A DNA stretch of 64,000 bases. Source: Betaproteobacteria bacterium HGW-Betaproteobacteria-9. GTDB taxonomy: Bacteria; Pseudomonadota; Gammaproteobacteria; Burkholderiales; Burkholderiaceae_C. The position numbers and the translations under genes are program-made. Shown in pieces: positions 1 to 7,379 of this stretch (the first letter of the stretch is position 1; each line of letters starts with the position of its first letter). The DNA is taken from assembly GCA_002842215.1 (NCBI GenBank), contig PHCC01000022.1, positions 38,114-102,113 of the forward strand, written 5' to 3'. The notes beneath the pieces were generated by a model that saw nothing but the letters and a program-made list of their open reading frames with translations, was not told the DNA's origin and ran no database searches.

Positions 1-10
1 CCAGAAAGTC

Positions 11-38
11 AAAAGCCCATCTCGAAGGATGGGCTTTT
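11..38 (-). terminator. Rho-independent terminator
   Basis: A perfect 11-bp inverted repeat (11-21 with 28-38) with a 6-base loop. Its arms begin and end in A/T runs, so it could act in both directions. It sits 50 bases beyond the stop of the minus-strand gene ending at 90 and probably ends that transcript. Confidence 0.75.
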
Positions 39-89
39 GCGAGGTGTTGGGTGGCCTGCGGCGAAAACGATGGAAAAGCGGAAGGCTTT

Positions 90-1052
90 TCAAGCCGCAA
101 AGTCATGAGCCTGCATTTTAGCAGTTTCCGCATGCGTGCTGCCATGTGTGAACCAAGGGAGGTGGGGGCGGGGATTGCCGTGGTCAAAGCCGATTTGGTG
201 CAGGGCTCCGTACAGCAACCAACCGTGGTTGGCATGCCGGCAGGCACGATCAAAATAGGCTTGGGCGGCTGGCTCGTAGTGCGCCGCGGCGTCCCAAGCA
301 TCCACCTGATCGCCGAAAAGAGTGATCAGGTCCCGTTCAAACGGGTAGAGACAACAATCGAGTACCTGCTGGCGTGTTCTTGGGTAAAACGCCGATGACT
401 GCGAAAACGCGCTGGTGATGTAAAGGCTGGTGGCCCGTTCCAGCAAGAAGGGCAGTGCGCCCGGCCTGTGCCTGGCGTCGCCGTAGTACTGCATCGGGCG
501 ATACAGGAAATCGTGAAGCTCACTGCCCAGTTCATTTCGACTCAGGTGAATGACCGGCTCGACCACCTCGGTGACAAAGCGCTCCCAGAACAGGGGTGTG
601 CCGAACCAGTAGCTGCAAAGTCCGTAGTTGCCGTTGTGCTGTCGCGTCGAGGTCAGAAAGTCCAGTAAAACGCCTGCCTTGTCCAGAACCGCCTGGAACC
701 GGTGCAGCACCTCAGGATCCCCATGAATGATCGGTGAACGGTCATTGCTGCTGAAATTGCAGTAACTCATCTGGGGCAACGGATTGGTGACATACACCTC
801 ATTCCCTGGATTTGCCTCGATCCACTGGCGCACATCGTTGCCGTCGAGCAGGCCTTTGGCGTGAAAGCGGCTGGAAACAGCACCCAACACATCGGCGGTG
901 CGATGCTCACCGCTCGCAACGATGTGCTCAAAAATCTGGAACTCACGCCATTCGGGATGGGGGTTGTGGCTGAAATCGAAGGCATCGAAGCCCGCGATCA
1001 GCGGATTCTCATTGTCGGGATCGATACGGTTCTGAAGCAGGCGAATTTTCAT
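90..1052 (-). CDS. Hypothetical protein (chromosomal flank)
   Basis: An open frame of about 320 residues lies outside the integrated element. I chose the ATG at 1052 (protein begins MKIRLLQNR) because the longer frame back to 1220 runs through the old tRNA terminator. ATGs at 1085 and 1052 are both possible and neither has a strong Shine-Dalgarno site. The protein is rich in aromatic residues and histidine, with no signal peptide or membrane segment, and I recognise no catalytic motif or family. In a chromosome without the island this gene would lie directly downstream of tRNA-Phe on the same strand. A terminator follows it at 11-38. Confidence 0.6.
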   Translation of the reverse strand: MKIRLLQNRIDPDNENPLIAGFDAFDFSHNPHPEWREFQIFEHIVASGEHRTADVLGAVSSRFHAKGLLDGNDVRQWIEANPGNEVYVTNPLPQMSYCNFSSNDRSPIIHGDPEVLHRFQAVLDKAGVLLDFLTSTRQHNGNYGLCSYWFGTPLFWERFVTEVVEPVIHLSRNELGSELHDFLYRPMQYYGDARHRPGALPFLLERATSLYITSAFSQSSAFYPRTRQQVLDCCLYPFERDLITLFGDQVDAWDAAAHYEPAAQAYFDRACRHANHGWLLYGALHQIGFDHGNPRPHLPWFTHGSTHAETAKMQAHDFAA

Positions 1053-1180
1053 GATCTGCCGGTACGCATCCTCGGGCACGCCCATGTGGCGATGGCTGGG
1101 CACTGTGTCCGAATATCGCCGGACCAGCTGCAAGAGGCCAGGCGCCCGAATCCATTGGCACGGTTGACCACACAAAGAAA

Positions 1181-1210
1181 AACGGGCTACGCCGTTGAGC
1201 GTAACCCGTT
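1181..1210 (-). terminator. Ancestral tRNA-Phe terminator, now stranded
   Basis: A 12-bp inverted repeat (1181-1192 with 1199-1210, one wobble) is followed on the minus strand by a run of five T residues. It lies just beyond the left-end copy of the tRNA-Phe 3' end. Before insertion it would have stood right after tRNA-Phe, so it is inferred to be the original terminator of that tRNA. Confidence 0.7.
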
Positions 1211-1225
1211 GATTTTCCAAAATTT

Positions 1226-1271
1226 TGGTGGCCTGGGACGGAATCGAACCATCGACACGCGGATTTTCAAT
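1226..1271 (-). repeat. attL: duplicated 3' end of tRNA-Phe
   Basis: Identical over 46 bases to 44326-44371, which is the 3' part of tRNA-Phe including CCA, acceptor stem, T arm and part of the anticodon arm. Identity stops at 1225 and 1272. It is the left attachment site of the element and not a working tRNA. Confidence 0.95.
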
Positions 1272-1514
1272 GCCATCCAGCGCCGTCGGTCCATACAGAA
1301 CAGAACACCAATACTAACAAAATCAAGCACTTGTCGCGCACTCACTTGCTGTCACGCGCATCGACTGGCACTTGCCCTTCCCGATTATCGCCACGTTTTG
1401 CGCCATTCCTGCGCGGTCTCCACCGGTATAGCAACACCGCTCCAAAAGCACACACCACTGCATCCGCGTCGGGTACAGGCGAGGTGGTTGAGCCGCGCCA
1501 GCGTCTCTCTGGAG

Positions 1515-2771
1515 CTACGCCAGTCTCACCTGGCCGACCTCCCCGTCCACCACCTCCACCAGCAACCGGGTGGGGTGATTGCCCTGAAGAGCTTTCTTTT
1601 GAAGTGAACTGCCCCAGAGTACTGTCTTTGCAACGCTCGCCTCAATGGAATGCTCCAGCGCGATGGCCGTCTGCTCAACCATCTTGCGCCTGTCCAAGAG
1701 CGTGCTCGCCGAATTCCATTTCGAGACGATGCGTTTCACTTCAACGCTCCAATCTCTCGACACATCCGACTTGAGGCTCTGCAGCTGCTGCACTTCGTCC
1801 AGCAGATTGCCCAGTCGGGAACGCGTCAGCCCTTGCTCCCTTGGATAGAGAGAACGAACAAAACACGCAAGAAGCCTTGTCTCGAGGCACAACTCCATGG
1901 CCACAACCAGATGCTGCAGCTGTTCGTACTTCTTCTGGATGTTCTTCGAAAGCCCCTCGGTTCCAAAGGTGTCGGGGTCTGTCGCCTCACGGAGACTGGA
2001 TGCGAACTCAAGTCGCAAGTGTTCCTGAACCTCACTGAGGGCCTTCTCGCTGGGCTCCAAAACATCCCAAACTGACTCGGGCAAGTCGCCGCCCGGAATC
2101 GACAGAGCAACTTTCCTGAGGTAGTCGTAGGTCCCCTTAATCTTTGCCAGGCGCTCGCTGTCCAGAAAGCGATTGGTCCGCTCAATGCCTTCCGAAATTT
2201 CCTGCAGCTTTTCCGCGATGTCGGCCATGTGCTTCTGCGCCACAACGATGGAGGCAACCTGCCACACGGCAGCGGCGGAGACGGCCTTCTTCAGCCCCTC
2301 AGTGCCGTACAACCGTCCGTGTTCCACAAACTTTCCATCCGTGCCTCGCGCCATCGCCCGCCAACCGTTGCCGTCGGCAGCCTTCATCATCTCCCCGGCA
2401 ATGGAGACCTCCATGAGTTTCCTGCCGTGATGAGCACCGGCGACAGCGATGGGAGGAGCCGCCTGCAGCAATGAGTCGACCATCGCCACCACACCAGACG
2501 TCCCTGAAACAGGCGCTGCATGAGCGAATCGCCCGTCATCGCTCAATGCACGGATGGTCACAGCTGGCTTGTGAGGGTCTTCACCGAAACGGACTTCAAG
2601 TACGGGCTCAGGCTCAGTTATTTCTACCGCCTTCGAGACCTCGCGCGCCGCAGGTAAAACGGCCATTTCAGACTTCGCCTGCGGACCGCCCCTCCTCGCA
2701 TGCAAAAACCAGCCCGCGGCAACCGCGAGCAACAAAAGAACCACAAGACCAACAATCATCAAGACAGACAT
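1515..2771 (-). CDS. Membrane-anchored coiled-coil protein of unknown function
   Basis: The protein has 418 residues. Residues 4-24 form one strongly hydrophobic N-terminal segment followed by a basic stretch, so the bulk is predicted to be cytoplasmic and anchored. Residues about 175-400 are rich in heptad-like Leu/Ile with Glu/Lys/Arg and look helical or coiled-coil. I recognise no enzyme motif. It is the last gene of the minus-strand set that starts with the XRE regulator at 4550, 134 bases beyond the tiny membrane gene at 2906-3055. Its position at the attL edge, beside a YaaW-family gene and two membrane proteins, suggests an accessory defence or stress role, but that is inference from context only. 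Confidence 0.75.
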   Translation of the reverse strand: MSVLMIVGLVVLLLLAVAAGWFLHARRGGPQAKSEMAVLPAAREVSKAVEITEPEPVLEVRFGEDPHKPAVTIRALSDDGRFAHAAPVSGTSGVVAMVDSLLQAAPPIAVAGAHHGRKLMEVSIAGEMMKAADGNGWRAMARGTDGKFVEHGRLYGTEGLKKAVSAAAVWQVASIVVAQKHMADIAEKLQEISEGIERTNRFLDSERLAKIKGTYDYLRKVALSIPGGDLPESVWDVLEPSEKALSEVQEHLRLEFASSLREATDPDTFGTEGLSKNIQKKYEQLQHLVVAMELCLETRLLACFVRSLYPREQGLTRSRLGNLLDEVQQLQSLKSDVSRDWSVEVKRIVSKWNSASTLLDRRKMVEQTAIALEHSIEASVAKTVLWGSSLQKKALQGNHPTRLLVEVVDGEVGQVRLA

Positions 2772-2905
2772 CTGGAAACTCTCCCTTCAAAGCAGGAACT
2801 CACAGGCAGACAACTGAACTCTCTCAAGGTATCGGCCTGCCGCGGCGACGCGATGAGACTTTGGACATCCACTCCAGAGACGACCTTGGTGACAGAACTG
2901 GATGA

Positions 2906-3055
2906 CTATCCGGGCGGCGATACAGCGGACTTGGACCGGCGTATCGCCTCTTCGCTTGCGTGCTGCATCAGGAACCTGACGACAACAACACTCAGGGCGC
3001 CTGCAGCAAATGCCAGCACATGCGCCTGGAGGTGTTCGAGCGGTGAATCCAGCAT
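2906..3055 (-). CDS. Small single-pass membrane protein (49 residues)
   Basis: The protein starts at the ATG at 3055, one base after the stop codon of the YaaW-family gene (TGA at 3059-3057). The longer open frame overlaps that gene and is rejected. Residues about 15-32 are a continuous hydrophobic segment (AFAAGALSVVVVRFL), followed by a charged C-terminal tail. Tight spacing suggests translational coupling. The family is not recognised. A small membrane protein beside a toxin-like or stress gene could be an effector or anchor, which is inference. Confidence 0.6.
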   Translation of the reverse strand: MLDSPLEHLQAHVLAFAAGALSVVVVRFLMQHASEEAIRRSKSAVSPPG

Positions 3056-3056
3056 G

Positions 3057-3944
3057 TCACGCTCCTGCAGCAACGGCTGTGCCGCAATGGGGGCAGAACT
3101 TCGCTTCACGCGGAATGCTCTCCTGGCACGCTTCACACGGCTTCATGAGGAGGGCATTGAGCGCCTTCTGACGCATGTACGCGATTTGAACCACACAGGG
3201 CACGGTCACCCGGTACGCCGGACTCGAAAAATCGGCCAGCGTCCAGAGCCCCGTCACGACCCACCCGACAGGACCCAGTGCAATGCCCAGAATTCGGGTC
3301 AGTGCAGCATTGGCGGCCAGTGGAAGCCCCCGGTTGAGCAGGAGTTTGGCCATGGAATTGGCCACCATCAGAGCAATCTTGTAGGTGCTGAATCCACCTG
3401 CACGCGCAGCGAACAACACCGCGGCAGACGCCACGCTGCCCTTGAGCGCATCGCCAAAACCGGCCTCCTTGAGCAACCTCGCCCGCTCGTCTAAGGACAT
3501 GTGCTCAAAGGCATCACGGGCAATCTTTCGAAGGATGTCCTCCTCCAGCGACACGACGTCGGCGGTCTTGTCAGTTGATAGCTTCAGATGCTTGGCGACA
3601 TCACGCACCACTACTCCATAGTCGACAGAAGGGTCTGCAGACGGCAGGACCGCATCGAGCGAAGACCCCGTCGCGACACCAGTCCTCACCGAGCGATAGA
3701 AGTTGACAAGACTGTTGCCACCAAAGTGACGGATTTCGTCTGTGACGAGCATCAGCGATGCTGCGTTGTAAGTGCCAGCACTCCTGGCTGCAGACAGGGC
3801 CGCACAGTTCTCCTTGCTCAGTGAGATGCGCCCTTTTCCACTGTCGGTGATGTAGTCGACCAGAACGTCGATGTCTTCCTTGTCCGCCTGTGCGAGCAGA
3901 GCCAGGAGGTTGGTGGGTTCGTTGAGAAATTTCTCGTCGCTCAT
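3057..3944 (-). CDS. YaaW-family (UPF0174) protein with C-terminal zinc ribbon
   Basis: The protein has 295 residues. The N-terminal 200 carry the pattern of the YaaW/UPF0174 family: LVTDEIRHFGGNSLVN, then VVVRDVAKHLKL, then a helical LEEDILRKIARDAFEHMS stretch. Residues about 185-245 contain hydrophobic, Ala/Leu-rich helices. The C-terminus adds a zinc ribbon (CEAC...CPHCG), which the plain family lacks as far as I know. Family function is not established. It follows the XRE regulator by 6 bases and precedes a 49-residue membrane protein by one, so the three look like one operon. Confidence 0.75.
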   Translation of the reverse strand: MSDEKFLNEPTNLLALLAQADKEDIDVLVDYITDSGKGRISLSKENCAALSAARSAGTYNAASLMLVTDEIRHFGGNSLVNFYRSVRTGVATGSSLDAVLPSADPSVDYGVVVRDVAKHLKLSTDKTADVVSLEEDILRKIARDAFEHMSLDERARLLKEAGFGDALKGSVASAAVLFAARAGGFSTYKIALMVANSMAKLLLNRGLPLAANAALTRILGIALGPVGWVVTGLWTLADFSSPAYRVTVPCVVQIAYMRQKALNALLMKPCEACQESIPREAKFCPHCGTAVAAGA

Positions 3945-3950
3945 TGCCGG

Positions 3951-4550
3951 TTACCTTTCTTGAATGGAAGAGCCTATGACGGTGCAGATGGCCTGGATGA
4001 CCGGATGCCAGGTTTCATCTATCTCGGAATACGGTGGTGCGACGCTGACTGTGGGCAATCCACTGGGATGTTTGCCATCAGGGTTGCTGGCGCCCCGAGG
4101 CAGCCCACGTGGGACACTCAGCCCCATCAGCCTCGCCAGTTGCTGAGCATCTCTGGCACAGGAAGCAGGCGAGCCATCTGACCGCCTCCGCATACCTTCC
4201 GCCAGTTCGCAATAGCTCTCGTCCGTGGCCAGTCGCGGCCACCACTCGGCAGCGCTTGCCAGGCGGGTCCAGTCCTCCGGTCTCATGAGGAGAAAAGCGG
4301 GTGGCACCTTGAGGATGTCTGCGATGCGGCACAGGTTTTCCAGGGACGGGTTCACCTGTACGCCCGCGCCGCGTCGCAGGTACTTGCGCACCGACGAAAT
4401 TCCAATTCCTGTCTCGTCGCTGAGAGTGGTCTGCTTCATGGGATGGAGCTCCCCCATTTCATTGACCTCTGCAACCCGCATCGTCCGACGAAGCGTTTCC
4501 ACGAGTGCGTCGACCACTTCCACGTGCGTTCCCTGATTGTCTGGTTTCAT
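3951..4550 (-). CDS. XRE-type helix-turn-helix regulator
   Basis: The start is taken at the ATG at 4550 (MKPDNQGTHV, 199 residues). An upstream ATG at 4625 would extend the frame through a palindromic operator. Residues about 40-95 form a helix-turn-helix of XRE type (QTTLSDETGIGISSVRKYLR), with a following NLCRIADILKV stretch typical of Cro/C1 domains. The C-terminal half is unrecognised and Pro-rich. It is the first gene of the minus-strand group with the YaaW-family gene 6 bases on. The palindrome at 4577-4591 lies 27 bases upstream and may be its own operator. Confidence 0.8.
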   Translation of the reverse strand: MKPDNQGTHVEVVDALVETLRRTMRVAEVNEMGELHPMKQTTLSDETGIGISSVRKYLRRGAGVQVNPSLENLCRIADILKVPPAFLLMRPEDWTRLASAAEWWPRLATDESYCELAEGMRRRSDGSPASCARDAQQLARLMGLSVPRGLPRGASNPDGKHPSGLPTVSVAPPYSEIDETWHPVIQAICTVIGSSIQER

Positions 4551-4576
4551 GTTCTGTCTGCGCAGTTCATTCGATA

Positions 4577-4591
4577 GAACAGATTCTGTTC
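4577..4591. promoter_or_regulatory. Palindromic operator candidate upstream of the XRE gene
   Basis: GAACAG-ATT-CTGTTC is a perfect 6-bp inverted repeat with a 3-bp spacer, 27 bases before the chosen XRE start. Half-site copies AGAACA occur at 4553 and 4610. Autoregulation by the adjacent XRE protein is inferred. Confidence 0.55.
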
Positions 4592-4797
4592 GGAAACGCC
4601 CAGGGCACACAGAACAGTGCATCACTTAAGTGATGCTCAGGCACTTGCAAATCGGTGAAAGCTGCCCAGCGACGACCAAGCATGCAATCGTCCACTCTGG
4701 ACCAGACTGGTGGGCGAATACTTAGTTGCGGCACCATGCGCCAACGCAACGAATTCCGCGCGGGAATCGAACAAGTTAGCGTTGCGCTTCTAGAAAA

Positions 4798-4828
4798 AAG
4801 AAGGACGGGCGCGAGGCCCGTCCTTCTT
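4798..4828 (-). terminator. Strong terminator of the HTH gene
   Basis: A perfect 13-bp stem (4798-4810 with 4816-4828) with a 5-base loop is followed on the minus strand by six T residues. It overlaps the stop codon of the HTH gene that ends at 4827. Confidence 0.88.
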
Positions 4829-5432
4829 AAATCAACTCGCCTGGAACTTCCTCTTGAAGGAGAGCCAACTCCCGCTCGCTGTGTATCACCGCCGCACGCT
4901 GCAGAAAGCCGACCACCTTGGGAAGCAGCGGCCCGCCGAGGTAGTCGTGGCCCAAGAACTCGCCATACAAGGTGACTAGCATGCGCTTGGAATCGAGCGT
5001 CAGCGATAGAGAGTCCACTGCGCCAAAGATAATCAGCAACTGCGGGTCCTGCATCATCTTGCGAAGCGCACGGTTCAGTTGCGCCTCTTCGTCCATTTCG
5101 TAAGAGGCGAAGTCCCGCAGAGTGAGAAACCCGCTCAGCAAAAGAATCACAACTGTGGGAACGCCGAGATATCGAGCGCAGGACGTGGCGAACACTTTGC
5201 TGATGGACTTCTGTGACCTCAGGCCGCTGCGCAACTGAGCGATGTAGCCGTAGGTGACGCCGAGCTCCTTGGACATCTGCTGCAGTGTCTGTCCGCGGTT
5301 GTGTGCTTCATCCTCAAGCCAGCCCAGAAGCGGACCTCCTTCGCTTTTGTAGAGTCGTTGAACCCGCTCTTCGTTCGACTCTGAAGACGGTGCCCTGGTC
5401 TGTTGCGGGCGTACTTTCTTGGCATTGCTCAT
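4827..5432 (-). CDS. Helix-turn-helix protein, unknown role
   Basis: The protein has 201 residues from the ATG at 5432 (MSNAKKVRPQ). The longer frame to 5648 runs through a palindromic operator and is not used. Residues about 40-95 contain a helix-turn-helix (LQQMSKELGVTYGYIAQLRS) like an XRE repressor domain. The rest has a hydrophobic segment (TVVILLLSGFLTL) and an acidic/Leu-rich tail without a known motif. It is divergent from the gene at 5672. The inverted repeat at 5448-5469 lies 15 bases before the start, and the terminator overlaps the stop. Likely an autoregulated repressor. Confidence 0.75.
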   Translation of the reverse strand: MSNAKKVRPQQTRAPSSESNEERVQRLYKSEGGPLLGWLEDEAHNRGQTLQQMSKELGVTYGYIAQLRSGLRSQKSISKVFATSCARYLGVPTVVILLLSGFLTLRDFASYEMDEEAQLNRALRKMMQDPQLLIIFGAVDSLSLTLDSKRMLVTLYGEFLGHDYLGGPLLPKVVGFLQRAAVIHSERELALLQEEVPGELI

Positions 5433-5447
5433 GGTGGAAATTTCCTG

Positions 5448-5469
5448 TGTGCACGAACATCCGTGCACA
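5448..5469. promoter_or_regulatory. Operator candidate between divergent genes
   Basis: TGTGCACG and CGTGCACA form a perfect 8-bp inverted repeat with a 6-bp spacer. It lies 15 bases upstream of the HTH start, in the region shared with the divergent gene at 5672. Binding by the HTH protein is inferred. Confidence 0.6.
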
Positions 5470-5671
5470 ACGTATAGCAACCGGATGTGAATCTGAAGCG
5501 CCCAGGTGCTTTCGAGTAGCGTGCGCTGGTCATGAGTCCTCCAAGCTTGGTCGTTGGAAGCAACGTCCTGACTGAAAGACGTACCTGTCAATGTTGACAG
5601 GGCGAACTTTAAAGAGCGCGGACGGAACGCCGAAGGGGGATTTGGCATGTGCCAGATATCAGGGAGTTTCT

Positions 5672-6316
5672 ATGCGTCGACCGGCTTCGAGCAAATCCAT
5701 CTCAGCAACGGCTGTCCCCCAGACAGAGGAAGCAATGCGAGCTGAAGAGCTTGCATTCCTAGAGGAGCTGAAGGCCGCCGCTCTTGTTTGGTACAGAGTC
5801 ACGTGTCCCGGCATCGACGGGGTCGCCCTCGGTTTCGAGCAAGTCGCGCATGCCGCTGACAAAGCTGCTGCCCCTTACGGTGACGCCTCCGAAACATTTA
5901 TTCCAGCGCGATGGGATGCTGTCATTGCAATGCGCGGCGCGTTGCGACTTGAACAGACTTTGCGAATGCGAAAGATTCAAGCGTCGCGAAGAAAGGTGCT
6001 CGGGCCAAAACACGATGACTTTGACTACGAATTGCACACGGTGGAGCTGATATCTGAACTGCTTGATGAGCGGTTCACTGAAGGCGGCCTTTGGAACTTC
6101 GTTCGACAGCTCATAGAAGCAGCTGAAACGATGCATCAGACGACGCAGCGGCATCTGAAGGATGAGACTGTTGAGCGCGAGAAGCGACTGTTCTTCAGTG
6201 CATTTGAAACAAGACAGCGCCTCGGGCTCGTCCCCCCGGAGCTAATCGAGGCACTCGAATTTCTTGGGAGCGAAGTTTTCGCGAAAGAAGGTGCATCGGC
6301 GCTTCTTTCGCCCTGA
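5672..6316 (+). CDS. Hypothetical protein
   Basis: The protein has 214 residues starting MRRPASS. The ATG at 5672 is chosen because AGGGAG lies 6 bases upstream, whereas the longer frame from 5591 has no ribosome binding site. It is soluble, alpha-helical and rich in Glu/Arg/Leu, with no signal peptide and no recognised motif. It is transcribed divergently from the HTH gene across the inverted repeat at 5448-5469 and may be controlled by it. A 520-base stretch without genes follows. Confidence 0.65.
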   Translation: MRRPASSKSISATAVPQTEEAMRAEELAFLEELKAAALVWYRVTCPGIDGVALGFEQVAHAADKAAAPYGDASETFIPARWDAVIAMRGALRLEQTLRMRKIQASRRKVLGPKHDDFDYELHTVELISELLDERFTEGGLWNFVRQLIEAAETMHQTTQRHLKDETVEREKRLFFSAFETRQRLGLVPPELIEALEFLGSEVFAKEGASALLSP

Positions 6317-6836
6317 AAGCGTGCCTACAAGATGTGATTCGGCGCGAGGGCAGGTGGCAGGGCTGTTCCAAGAGCGCCCCAAATGACCTCGCGTCCAAAG
6401 GCTGTGTCTTGAGGTGTATGTGGGTGTTTGACTTATTGCTAGGGCAAAGCCAGACACGCTGGATGCGCTCCGACACACTCGGCTCATGAACCCCGCACCG
6501 GCGAATACAGCTTCTGCGAACAGCCCCCGCCCAGGCACTGACAACCTTTTAGACGGATTAGGCCCAAAAAACCCGTACAAGCCGGGCTTCTTGAACCCGT
6601 CTGCTTTCACACATCCGGGTCAGGGAGGAATTTAAACGGTAACAGAACGGCACCGGCGTATCGAGCCTGGACCATCCTTCAATGAGGTGATGTTGACAGC
6701 CAACTACATCCACTCGCGTCAGCTACGAATGTCTTGAGGCTCGAAAAACGCAGCCCAGCAGAGCAAGTGGATAAAACCCTTGCCTATATCTCTTACCAAG
6801 TCGGCAACTACTTTTCATCAACACTTTCTCTTCAAC
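6317..6836. other. Intergenic stretch, no gene recognised
   Basis: About 520 bases between two plus-strand unknown genes. Only short frames without ribosome binding sites are present. A small inverted repeat (GTTG/CAAC) near 6691-6703 is the only structure noticed. It may hold the promoter for the gene at 6837. Confidence 0.4.
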
Positions 6837-7343
6837 ATGTCCAACAAGTACAACCTCATCCCAGGCTCGTGTCACTTCCTTCCTTTCTTTTCCGGAGAAG
6901 ACTGCAATCTTCACTACAGCCACACCGACGACCACATGTACTGCTTGACGTGCCTTGATGTCGCAGGTGCCCGGTTCGAATTCGTGGAGGCGCGGCCACT
7001 CGATGAAGAGTCAAAGAGCCAGCTGAACGCCATGGCCGCTAACGACTACATAAGCGCGATGGGACTCTTTGGAAGCCTCCCAATGAGTCACGCTGCCCAT
7101 GAAAAGCTGGATGAACTACTGTACGGATACCGCCTATCCGCAAAAAACGCGTCGGACCTGCGAGACAGTCTGAGGACTATGGAACCAGGGTCCGAGGAGC
7201 ATCTCGACATTGAGGCACAACTCGACCTCAACAGCGAAACAAGGATGGAAGAGCTGCGCGCAATCGAGGAACTTCTTGCTGGATTCAACCGCGAGAGCGG
7301 ATATGACCCCAAGACTGGAGCAGTTGAGCCCTCCCCGACCTGA
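6837..7343 (+). CDS. Hypothetical protein with His/Cys cluster
   Basis: The protein has 168 residues from the ATG at 6837 (MSNKYNLIPG). Residues about 16-40 hold a His/Cys-rich stretch (CNLHYSHTDDHMYCLTCLD) that could bind a metal. The C-terminal half is charged and helical. It converges on brxL, whose stop lies 37 bases beyond. I do not recognise the family. A role linked to the neighbouring BREX operon is possible, but nothing in the sequence shows it. Confidence 0.55.
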   Translation: MSNKYNLIPGSCHFLPFFSGEDCNLHYSHTDDHMYCLTCLDVAGARFEFVEARPLDEESKSQLNAMAANDYISAMGLFGSLPMSHAAHEKLDELLYGYRLSAKNASDLRDSLRTMEPGSEEHLDIEAQLDLNSETRMEELRAIEELLAGFNRESGYDPKTGAVEPSPT

Positions 7344-7379
7344 CCAATATGGGGTGCTGCCTACTGCGCCCCGATGTAC

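Noticed and set aside
1226..1271. A second tRNA-Phe gene at the left end
   Set aside because: Only the 3' 46 bases are present; the 5' acceptor strand and D arm are missing.
7351..7372. Terminator between the 6837 gene and brxL
   Set aside because: Only a 7-bp stem with one wobble and no T run on either strand; too weak to call.
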